Of a stretch of 5,353 nucleotides of DNA, positions 1 to 5,353 are shown in pieces. Positions within the stretch are counted from its first letter, which is position 1. Each line of letters begins with the position of its first letter. The notes below the pieces were generated by a model. The model had not been told where the DNA came from, did not search any database, and saw only the letters and a list, made by a program, of their open reading frames with translations. Both the position numbers and the translations under genes were made by a program. Source of the stretch: a bacterium (GTDB lineage Bacteria > Planctomycetota > J058 > JAJDCP01); assembly GCA_030428695.1 (NCBI GenBank), contig JAUIEM010000526.1:1-5353 (forward strand). Direction: 5' to 3'.

Positions 1-3000
1 GTCGACCTCGGCTCGTTCAGCTTCTCGTCGGGCTCGACCAACCTGAACCCGTTCATCAACGCCGTCGCGGACTACCGCACGCCGAGCTCCTTCAACGGCG
101 ATCGCAGCAGCGGCCATCCGTCTGCCGGGTCTGGCCTGGAAGTGTCTGCCGGCTCGACGGCCACCCTGCCCTTCCTGATCGACGTGACCAAGGAGTTCCC
201 GACCGGCACCGACCTGACCGCGATCAGCGCGACCTGCACGGTGATCGGCACCTCCGAGCGCTCCAAGGGCACCTTCTCGACCAGCCTGAGCGCCGACCTG
301 TTCTCGGTCGCGCGGAGCCCGCTGGTCAAGACCGACGGCGGCAACGCCTGGTCGCCGGGTGGCGGAGACATCGACAGTGGCCAGGGCGGCAACGTCGCGA
401 TCACCGGCTACACCGGCACCTTCGCGATGACCGGCTCGGCCCCGTCGGTGTCGGCGCCCAGCCTCGGCGGCGGCGACGCGACCGCGACGACCTACAATGA
501 CAACTCGGTGTTCCCGAACACCTGCACGATCACCGGCACCGACACCCTGAACGTCGACCTGACCCCGGGCAACGGTGGCGAGATCCAGTCCGACACGCTG
601 ACCATCGCGGGCACCATCGTCTCGGCCCTCGACGGCAACGACTCGGCCTTCGACATCCAGATCGGTACCGAGGGCGACCCGGCGGCGATCGTGGTCTTCG
701 ACGGCGCGAACATCGTCCTCGCCGGAGCGGATGACGGCCTGACCACGGGTGCCGGCAGCGGCAACCAGGGCAACTACGCCGGTAACGGCGGCGGCATCGT
801 GATCTTCACCGAGCGCTTCGTGTGCGTCGACAGCAACATCGACCTGCGCGCCGGCGACGTGACGGGCGGCCCGTTCAGCTTCACCACCTCGATCGGCTCG
901 ACCGGGACCTTTACGGTCAACATCGTCGCGGGCTTCACCGGCACCGAGGTCGAGATCGCGAACACCACCTTCGAGATGGACGGCGCCGACAGCGCTGGCG
1001 ACGGCGGCGGCAACGCCGGCGGCCTCTCGATCATCTCCTTCAGCGATGACGTCGATGTCGTAATGGTCGACAACACCCTCAACGGCGAGGGCGGAAGCTC
1101 CCTCGGCGCGAGCGTCACCGGCCTGCCGGCGCACGTCAGCGCCTCGGTGAGCGGCGGCTTCGGCGCGGGTTCAGGGGCCTTCCTGTTCCTCGGCGTCGAC
1201 AGCAGCGGGACCGACACCCTCGGCGACATCACCATCGTCGGCGGCAGCTACTGCCTGACCGGCGGGAACGCCGCGGTCCTGACCAACAACTTCTGCTTCG
1301 GCGGGATCGGCGGCAACTTCACGATCAACGGCGGTGAGGACATCGTGCTCGCCAACGCCAGCGGCGTGGCGGCGACCCTCTCGACCAGCGGCGGCAGCGC
1401 CGGCCGCTTCGGCGGCTTCGGCAATGGCGGCGGCGACGCCCAGGGCATCGGCGCCGGCTCGATCGAGATCGGCGACGGCGACAACGGCGCGGTCACGCTC
1501 TCCGAAGGTTCGATGCTCGTCGCCATCGGCGGTCCGTCGGACGACGACGCCAGCGGCTTCGGCTCCTCCGGTGGTGAGGTCAGCGTGTTCTCCGACGAGA
1601 GCGTCACGGTCGACGGCTACATCGTCACCCAGGGTGGCTACGTGCGTCAGCACCCGGACGACATCTCCAGCGGCGACGGCCTCGCCGGAGCCGGCGGCGA
1701 CGTGACCATCACGGTCGACGAAGACTTCGTCGAGATCGGCAGCACCGGCATGGTCTTCACCGCCGGCGGCGGCATGGCCCTGTACGGCGATCCGCGGCCC
1801 GGTGACGACATCGACTTCAACGGCTCCTCCGACATCGACGCGGGCGCGGCCGGCGCGGTCACGCTGATCGGTGGCACCGGTTCGAGCGCCGACGACGGCG
1901 ACGTGACCGTCGCGGGTCGCGTCCTGAGCTTCGGGGGCTACGCCCTCGACGACTCGAGCGGCTCCAGCGCTGCGGGCGCGACCCTGACGATCGTCGCGGG
2001 CAACGTCGGCAACAATGACAACGAAGGCGACGTCGTGATCAGCGGCATCGTCTGCCTGAACGGCAGCAAGGACTTCTTCCAAGGCTCCGTCGAAGGCACC
2101 GCGGGCGACGTGCTCGTCACCTGTGACGGCGGTCAGGTCAGCCTGTCCGGGACGATCGAGGTGATCGGCGCCAACGCCGGTGACATCATCGTCAACAGCG
2201 CGGGCGTCGGAAACCTCAGCCAGGAGGCGGACGGCGACTGCGTCCTGTCCGGTGACTTCAACCTGGACAACGACTTCGTCGTCGCCTACCGCGGGGAGCC
2301 GATCAGCTTCTCCGGCACGATCGCGGCCAGCAACGAGCAGGCCGACAACGTGACGTTCGCCAACATCGTCGAGCCGAACGACGGCAACGACGACGCCCTG
2401 TCGTACTCGGGCACCAGCTGGAGTGACTTCCACACGATCACCAGCGAGTACTCGGTCAACATGACCGGGACGATCACCTCGAGCACGACCTTCACGGGCG
2501 CCCCGTCCTGCGTGATCACCACCCAGGGCCCGAGTGGCGGGACCAACGTCACCGACCCGGACATCACCGTCAGCGGTACGATTTCCTACGGCACCACGAG
2601 CTTCCCGACCTCGAGCTCGAGCATCGTCCTGACCCATATCGACCAGGACCAGGCCGACGATGCGAACATCGACATCAGCGGCGGCACCCTGATCGGTGGC
2701 TCGTTCACCGCCCAGATGGGCAACACCTCGAGCCTGGCGACCAGCGTCAACGAAGAGGGTGATATCACCCTCAACGGCGCGACGATGGTCTTCCGCCACA
2801 CCGTGGTGTGCACCGCCCGCGAAGGCGACATCACGCTGCCTTCCACCCGCTCGATCGTCCTGACCGGCACCGGCGGCAACGTCACGCTGGGCATCGGCGA
2901 CCACACGAGCACCGTCGCCGAGGAGAACATCTCGATCGCCGGCACGATCTCCGCGCCGGCCGGGACCGTGATCCTCGACGTCAGCAACGCCGACACCGAC

Positions 3001-3882
3001 GACGACGCGGACATCTCGATCTCCGGCACCATCGACGTCTCGGGCACCAGCTCGAGCGCCAACGGCGGGACGATCGTCGTCAACGCGCAGGACGAGCTGA
3101 CCCTCACGGGCTCCCTCGTCGCCGACGGTGCGGCCTTCCGCGCCGGCGCGACCGGCCACTTTGGCTTCGGTGGTATCGTCACCATCAGCGATGATGAGGA
3201 CAACAGCAACAGCACCGAAGACTGGAGCCTCGCCGGCAGCATCAGCGTCGACGGCGGTGGCGATCTGACCACGACCACTCCGGGCTTCTTCCTCGAAGGC
3301 GGCACCGGTGGCCTGATCACGATCACCCACCTCGCGGACGCCGAGGACGAGACCTTCAGCCTGTCGACCAACCTCTCGGCCGACGGCGGCGCCAGCGCCC
3401 ACGGGCCCGGCGGCTTCGGCGGCGTGATCGCGGTCAGCAGCCTCGACGGCTCGACCAACACCGAAGGCGGCGTGCTCACCCTGAGCGGCACCGTGACCGC
3501 CTCCGGCGGCAGCTCCTCCTTCGAGGGTGCGGGCTACGGCGGCAACGGCGGCAACATCTTCTACGCGGGCGGCGAAGTCGTCGTCGGCGGCAGCCACACC
3601 GCCAACGGCGGGAACGGCCCGGCGGCCGGTGGCGAAGGTGGCAACCTGTCGGTGACGTCGGTCGAAGACTTCGTCAACGGCACCAACCCGATCAGCGGCA
3701 GCGGCAGCCTGTCGGCAGATGGCGGGGACGCGACCACCAACGGCTTTGCCGGCAACGGTGGCAGCATCTTCCTCGACAACGACGACAGCTCGACCTCTCC
3801 CGCTTCCACCATCTCGACCAGCGTCAGCGCTGGCTCGGGCGCGGTGGCGGGCCAGGACGGCGTGGTCCACACCGAGCCGTAG
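1..3882 (+). CDS. Giant acidic Gly/Ser/Thr/Asp-rich repeat protein, predicted extracellular beta-solenoid (5' partial)
   Basis: The frame is open from base 1 with unchanged codon use, so the gene begins upstream. The GTG at 142 is internal, not the start. There are 1293 residues visible before TAG. Residues about 48-110 look like a beta-sandwich-type segment (alternating hydrophobic strands, few glycines). From about residue 118 the protein is a solenoid-like repeat: GGxGG-x-(I/V/L)-x-(I/V) elements spaced 40-100 residues apart to about 622, S-G-T-I rungs every 19-43 residues at about 634-976, then compound modules to the end. This pattern is typical of right-handed parallel beta-helices in large bacterial surface or secreted proteins; the fold and location are inferred. 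Asp-rich loops (for example around 1000-1004) could bind Ca2+. By eye count there are 4 Lys, about 15 Arg, 3 Trp and 10 Cys. There is no LPxTG, PEP-CTERM-like tail, transmembrane segment or autotransporter barrel at the C-terminus. The signal peptide, if any, lies outside the window. Exact family and ligand are unknown. Confidence 0.93.
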   Translation, partial: VDLGSFSFSSGSTNLNPFINAVADYRTPSSFNGDRSSGHPSAGSGLEVSAGSTATLPFLIDVTKEFPTGTDLTAISATCTVIGTSERSKGTFSTSLSADLFSVARSPLVKTDGGNAWSPGGGDIDSGQGGNVAITGYTGTFAMTGSAPSVSAPSLGGGDATATTYNDNSVFPNTCTITGTDTLNVDLTPGNGGEIQSDTLTIAGTIVSALDGNDSAFDIQIGTEGDPAAIVVFDGANIVLAGADDGLTTGAGSGNQGNYAGNGGGIVIFTERFVCVDSNIDLRAGDVTGGPFSFTTSIGSTGTFTVNIVAGFTGTEVEIANTTFEMDGADSAGDGGGNAGGLSIISFSDDVDVVMVDNTLNGEGGSSLGASVTGLPAHVSASVSGGFGAGSGAFLFLGVDSSGTDTLGDITIVGGSYCLTGGNAAVLTNNFCFGGIGGNFTINGGEDIVLANASGVAATLSTSGGSAGRFGGFGNGGGDAQGIGAGSIEIGDGDNGAVTLSEGSMLVAIGGPSDDDASGFGSSGGEVSVFSDESVTVDGYIVTQGGYVRQHPDDISSGDGLAGAGGDVTITVDEDFVEIGSTGMVFTAGGGMALYGDPRPGDDIDFNGSSDIDAGAAGAVTLIGGTGSSADDGDVTVAGRVLSFGGYALDDSSGSSAAGATLTIVAGNVGNNDNEGDVVISGIVCLNGSKDFFQGSVEGTAGDVLVTCDGGQVSLSGTIEVIGANAGDIIVNSAGVGNLSQEADGDCVLSGDFNLDNDFVVAYRGEPISFSGTIAASNEQADNVTFANIVEPNDGNDDALSYSGTSWSDFHTITSEYSVNMTGTITSSTTFTGAPSCVITTQGPSGGTNVTDPDITVSGTISYGTTSFPTSSSSIVLTHIDQDQADDANIDISGGTLIGGSFTAQMGNTSSLATSVNEEGDITLNGATMVFRHTVVCTAREGDITLPSTRSIVLTGTGGNVTLGIGDHTSTVAEENISIAGTISAPAGTVILDVSNADTDDDADISISGTIDVSGTSSSANGGTIVVNAQDELTLTGSLVADGAAFRAGATGHFGFGGIVTISDDEDNSNSTEDWSLAGSISVDGGGDLTTTTPGFFLEGGTGGLITITHLADAEDETFSLSTNLSADGGASAHGPGGFGGVIAVSSLDGSTNTEGGVLTLSGTVTASGGSSSFEGAGYGGNGGNIFYAGGEVVVGGSHTANGGNGPAAGGEGGNLSVTSVEDFVNGTNPISGSGSLSADGGDATTNGFAGNGGSIFLDNDDSSTSPASTISTSVSAGSGAVAGQDGVVHTEP
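379..1866 (+). repeat. N-terminal long-period Gly-rich modules of the solenoid protein
   Basis: Residues about 127-622 carry recurring Gly-rich turns followed by a short beta-strand of alternating hydrophobic residues. Examples are GQGGNVAIT (near 127), GNGGEI (190), AGNGGGIVIF (260), GNAGGLSIIS (338), GGIGGNFTI (434), SSGGEVSVF (523), GAGGDVTITV (563) and GAAGAVTLI (615). Spacing is about 40-100 residues, longer than in the C-terminal block. The copies are diverged at both protein and DNA level, so this is an old protein repeat rather than a recent tandem DNA expansion. Each element plausibly marks one turn-plus-strand of a beta-helix with large intervening loops; the structure is inferred. 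Confidence 0.55.
1900..2925 (+). repeat. Central S-G-T-I rung ladder of the solenoid protein
   Basis: Residues about 634-975 show a ladder of short strands with a conserved glycine, consensus (V/I)-x-(I/L/V)-(S/T)-G-(T/x)-(I/V). The landmark glycines are at residues 639, 682, 717, 751, 772, 804, 823, 859, 894, 926 and 956, so spacing is 19-43 residues. Examples are VSLSGTI, ISFSGTI, VNMTGTI and ITVSGTI. The GGxGG element of the flanking blocks is mostly absent here. The block also contains five of the ten cysteines (685, 708, 747, 837, 937). Regular spacing of near-identical strands supports a stacked solenoid, but no structure was computed. Confidence 0.6.
2926..3879 (+). repeat. C-terminal compound modules (S-G-S-L-S-A-D-G-G plus G-x-G-G-x-I)
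   Basis: Residues 976-1293 hold the most regular repeats. The landmark position of the S-G-(T/S)-(I/L) strand falls at residues 981, 1009, 1037, 1079, 1123, 1163, 1197, 1235 and 1273, giving periods of 28, 28, 42, 44, 40, 34, 38 and 38 residues. From residue 1037 on, most modules have two parts. The first is a strand ending in (A/V)-(D/S/N)-G-G, such as LSADGG and VTASGG. The second, some 10-16 residues later, is a G-x-G-G-x-(I/L)-x-(V/L) strand, such as GNGGNIFYA and GNGGSIFLD. The final module ends with a degenerate second half (GQDGVVHTEP), so the protein stops in phase with the repeat. This block has no cysteine. Confidence 0.7.
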
Positions 3883-3899
3883 GCCCCCTCCCCTCCCCC

Positions 3900-3921
3900 G
3901 GGCGCGGCAGGTTCCGCGCCC
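3900..3921 (+). other. GC-rich hairpin downstream of the solenoid gene
   Basis: GGGCGCGG (3900-3907) and CCGCGCCC (3914-3921) form a perfect 8-bp stem with a 6-base loop, starting 17 bases after the stop codon. It has no T-run of its own and lies just before the terminator-type hairpin at 3927-3952. It may stabilise the mRNA 3' end or assist termination; that role is inferred. Confidence 0.5.
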
Positions 3922-3926
3922 CCCAG

Positions 3927-3952
3927 AAAGGCGCGGCTCCGGCCGCGCTTTT
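3927..3952 (+). terminator. Intrinsic terminator of the solenoid gene, UCCG tetraloop
   Basis: AAAGGCGCGGC (3927-3937) pairs with GCCGCGCTTTT (3942-3952), giving 11 bp with a single G-U pair and a four-base loop TCCG. The C(UCCG)G closing arrangement belongs to the exceptionally stable UNCG tetraloop class. The T-run is only four bases and pairs with the A tract on the left arm, so it could act in both directions. It lies 44 bases after the stop of the solenoid gene and likely separates it transcriptionally from the next gene. Confidence 0.7.
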
Positions 3953-4053
3953 CGCATCCGGGGTCACGCACGGGCGCAGAGCGGCAGGACCCGGGCCGTC
4001 GAAGGGGAATCCCGCAGCTCTGCCGTCCTCGAGCGGCTTGCTTGCGTTCGTTT

Positions 4054-4077
4054 CCGATCGCGATCCCGATCGCGATC
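4054..4077. repeat. Two tandem copies of a 12-bp unit containing the palindrome GATCGCGATC
   Basis: The unit CCGATCGCGATC occurs at 4054-4065 and 4066-4077, followed by a partial third copy (CCGA). Each unit contains a perfect 10-bp palindrome, GATCGCGATC (4056-4065 and 4068-4077), so four GATC sites fall within 22 bases. It lies in the intergenic region about 100 bases before the next gene. It could be a regulator site, a genome-wide repeated word or simple slippage; the sequence does not tell which. Confidence 0.6.
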
Positions 4078-4148
4078 CCGACCGCACAGAGAGACTGTCC
4101 CGAACCGACAGACCACGCCGGGCTGCGCGTGCCCTCCACGTGTGGTAC

Positions 4149-4158
4149 AAAGGAGGGG
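4149..4158 (+). promoter_or_regulatory. Strong Shine-Dalgarno sequence (AAAGGAGGGG)
   Basis: AAAGGAGGGG closely matches the anti-Shine-Dalgarno complement. The nearest usual start downstream is GTG at 4173, out of frame with the following gene. The in-frame candidates are CTG at 4180, which has its own GAGGGG at 4168-4173 six bases upstream, and GTG at 4207. The motif therefore marks the approximate translation start region without fixing the codon. Confidence 0.5.
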
Positions 4159-4179
4159 TCCAGAAACGAGGGGTGTGCG

Positions 4180-5040
4180 CTGAGCTCCGAGACCGATATC
4201 CCGGTCGTGGTCCCGGCCGAGCCGGCCGAGCCCGCGACAGCGGCAAGCGCTGCCGGCACGCCGGAGGCGGCACCGGTCTGGACCGGGCGCGCCCTGCTCG
4301 AGATCCGCGAGTATGGCGCGATGTGGGAGCTCGGGGAGCTCGAGCCCAGCCTCGGCTTCGCCTTCGACCTCGGGCAGCTCTTCTGCAAGCGCCCCGAGGC
4401 GACGCTGCTGTTCCCGACCGGGCCGATGGGCCTCAGCCTGCGCGAGGACTTCGACGTCTGGCTCGAGACCATCGAGTCCCTCGGCGAGCAGCTGCGCGGC
4501 TTCAGCCTGCCCGCGCTGGCGAAGGCCGGACGCGGTGCCGTCGCCCACTTCCACTGGCAGGAGCGCAAGGTCGAGCTCGCCGGTCCGAAGCGCAAGCTCG
4601 TGCTCCAGGCCGCGAAGATCTTCGCCGATGCGACCGAGACCGAACCGCGCGGCTACACCTGGCTGCGTGGCGCGGTGCTGCCCGACGACGACGATCCCGA
4701 CGGCGCGGCCCTGACCTGCGTCGAGGCCGCGGCGCAGCTGCTTAGCCGCTACGGGCGCATCAACAAGGACGGCGCGCTGAGCACGCCCGCGCTGATGATG
4801 GTCGACGGCCGCCTCGCCGACCTCTCCCTCGAGCCGCCTCTCGACCCGGCCGGCCTCCGCGAGCAGCTGCTCGAGGCCTGGGATGCCGCCAACGGCGAGC
4901 TCGAGCTGATCGGGTTGTTCTCCGCGAGCGGACGGGCGACGCTCCGCCCCCGGGAGGGCGACTTTACGCTGCGCTCGATGCAGCCGGGCGGGCTCGAGTC
5001 CCGCGCGCTGCTCCTGCGCCCCTGGCTGCGCGAGGAGTAG
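4180..5040 (+). CDS. Uncharacterised soluble protein of about 280 residues
   Basis: I do not recognise this protein. The frame is supported by consistent G/C third positions from about 4180 to TAG. The start is uncertain. CTG 4180 (286 residues) has GAGGGG at a good distance. GTG 4207 (277 residues) lacks a Shine-Dalgarno. TTG 4042 (332 residues) would place the 12-bp repeat and the strong AAAGGAGGGG inside the gene, which seems unlikely. Numbered from 4180, residues 1-33 are a Pro/Ala/Glu/Val-rich, probably disordered leader. A compact mixed domain follows, beginning VWTGRALLEIREYG (33-46), with an MWELGELEPSLGF segment, HFHWQ (123-127), a basic GPKRK patch (135-139), an acidic DDDD turn (169-172) and a C-terminus ending LRPWLREE. 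There is no signal peptide or membrane segment, so it is probably cytoplasmic. It is preceded by a terminator and is convergent with the next gene, so it is probably transcribed alone. Confidence 0.82.
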   Translation: MSSETDIPVVVPAEPAEPATAASAAGTPEAAPVWTGRALLEIREYGAMWELGELEPSLGFAFDLGQLFCKRPEATLLFPTGPMGLSLREDFDVWLETIESLGEQLRGFSLPALAKAGRGAVAHFHWQERKVELAGPKRKLVLQAAKIFADATETEPRGYTWLRGAVLPDDDDPDGAALTCVEAAAQLLSRYGRINKDGALSTPALMMVDGRLADLSLEPPLDPAGLREQLLEAWDAANGELELIGLFSASGRATLRPREGDFTLRSMQPGGLESRALLLRPWLREE

Positions 5041-5058
5041 CCCACGGGCAGCCCTCGA

Positions 5059-5353
5059 TCAGCCGTCTCCGCTGGTCTCCTCCCCGGCGATCAGCGCGGC
5101 GAGGGCGGCGGGAGCCTCGAGCGAGGGCAGATCCCCGACCGCCGGCAGCACGTGACAGGGGGCGGCGAGCCGGGTCGCGAGGGCCGCGGCCGGCTCTTCC
5201 CCGAAGTCCAGCGCCTTCTCTCCGCACACCACCGCGACATCCGGGCGCTTCGCGAGCTCGCTCTCCAGCTCGGTGAAGCTCTGGGGGTCGAGGCTGCGGA
5301 CGAGCTTGAGCAGGGCCTTGAGGTTGTCCTTGTGCTCGATGCCCGTCGCGATC
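5059..5353 (-). CDS. C-terminal 97 residues of an unidentified protein (5' end beyond window)
   Basis: On the minus strand a frame open from the right edge runs to TGA (complement of 5059-5061) and encodes 97 residues with normal high-GC codon use. It begins IATGIEHKDNLKALLKLVRS, then a helical stretch (FTELESELAKRPD). A beta-strand follows (VAVVCGEKAL), then an Ala-rich helix, CHVLPAVGDL, and a final Ala-rich helix before a Gly/Ser/Asp tail. The alternation of strand and helix suggests the end of an alpha/beta domain of Rossmann type, but I cannot name a family. No membrane segment is visible. The stop lies 18 bases from the stop of the preceding + strand gene, so the two are tightly convergent, and I see no clear terminator between them. 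Confidence 0.75.
   Translation of the reverse strand, partial: IATGIEHKDNLKALLKLVRSLDPQSFTELESELAKRPDVAVVCGEKALDFGEEPAAALATRLAAPCHVLPAVGDLPSLEAPAALAALIAGEETSGDG

Noticed and set aside
142..144. GTG as the start codon of the giant gene
   Set aside because: The same frame is open back to base 1 with the same codon bias, and no Shine-Dalgarno precedes the GTG, so the gene begins upstream of the window.
379..3879. Repeats as a CRISPR array or recent tandem DNA duplication
   Set aside because: The periodicity is at protein level with diverged DNA, there are no near-identical spaced direct repeats, and the frame is open throughout.
1171..3957. Long open frame (over 900 codons) on the minus strand opposite the giant gene
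   Set aside because: It arises because the + strand gene uses almost only C/G-ending codons, leaving few stops on the reverse. Its translation is low-complexity Ala/Arg/Gly/Asp/Val and its start lies beyond the terminator hairpin.
4143..4151. Possible extended -10 promoter element TGGTACAAA before the second gene
   Set aside because: It matches only four of six -10 positions, no -35 box is present at the right distance, and it overlaps the Shine-Dalgarno sequence.
4042..4179. N-terminal extension of the second gene from TTG 4042
   Set aside because: It would encode the repeated P-I-A-I peptide from the 12-bp repeat and read through the strong Shine-Dalgarno. The codon pattern is unlike the gene proper, and there is no good ribosome site before the TTG.
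4038..4745. Overlapping + strand open frame in another phase across the second gene
   Set aside because: The translation is Arg/Ala/Gly-rich low complexity, typical of an out-of-phase reading of GC-rich coding sequence.
5031..5057. Possible hairpin between the convergent stop codons (CGAGG / CCTCG)
   Set aside because: Only five base pairs with an 17-base interior and no T-run on either strand, so it is not a credible terminator.

Overview
The window is strongly GC-rich bacterial DNA. Nearly every codon in the genes ends in G or C, there is a textbook GGAGG Shine-Dalgarno sequence, and the first gene ends at an intrinsic-terminator-type hairpin. I see no rRNA, tRNA, transposase, integrase or CRISPR array. 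The combination of a very large acidic Gly/Ser/Thr/Asp-rich secreted-type repeat protein and otherwise unrecognised genes fits high-GC environmental lineages such as Planctomycetota or Myxococcota. The sequence alone does not settle the taxon.

Region 1 (1-3882, + strand) is the 3' portion of one giant open frame that enters from upstream; 1293 residues are visible. It is a repetitive solenoid-like protein, most likely a right-handed parallel beta-helix acting outside the cell. Three blocks are visible: N-terminal long-period Gly-rich modules, a central ladder of S-G-T-I type rungs, and a C-terminal run of 34-44 residue modules that combine an S-G-S-L-S-A-D-G-G element with a G-x-G-G-x-I element. 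The protein is very acidic, with only four lysines by my count. Its ten cysteines all lie before residue 938. It ends in phase with the repeat and shows no recognisable C-terminal anchor or sorting tail.

Region 2 (3883-4179) is an intergenic stretch of about 300 bases. It has two adjacent GC-rich hairpins just after the first gene, the second of terminator type with a UCCG loop. It also has two tandem copies of a 12-bp unit built on the palindrome GATCGCGATC, and a strong Shine-Dalgarno sequence shortly before the second gene.

Region 3 (about 4180-5040, + strand) is a complete soluble protein of roughly 280 residues that I do not recognise. Its start is ambiguous because the best Shine-Dalgarno faces an out-of-frame GTG.

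Region 4 (5059-5353, - strand) is the 3' end of a convergent gene that continues past the right edge. Its stop lies 18 bases from the stop of the region 3 gene.

Nothing in the sequence shows that these genes work together. The terminator separates the first two, and the third is convergent. The point of most interest is the unanchored, modular, acidic beta-solenoid protein.
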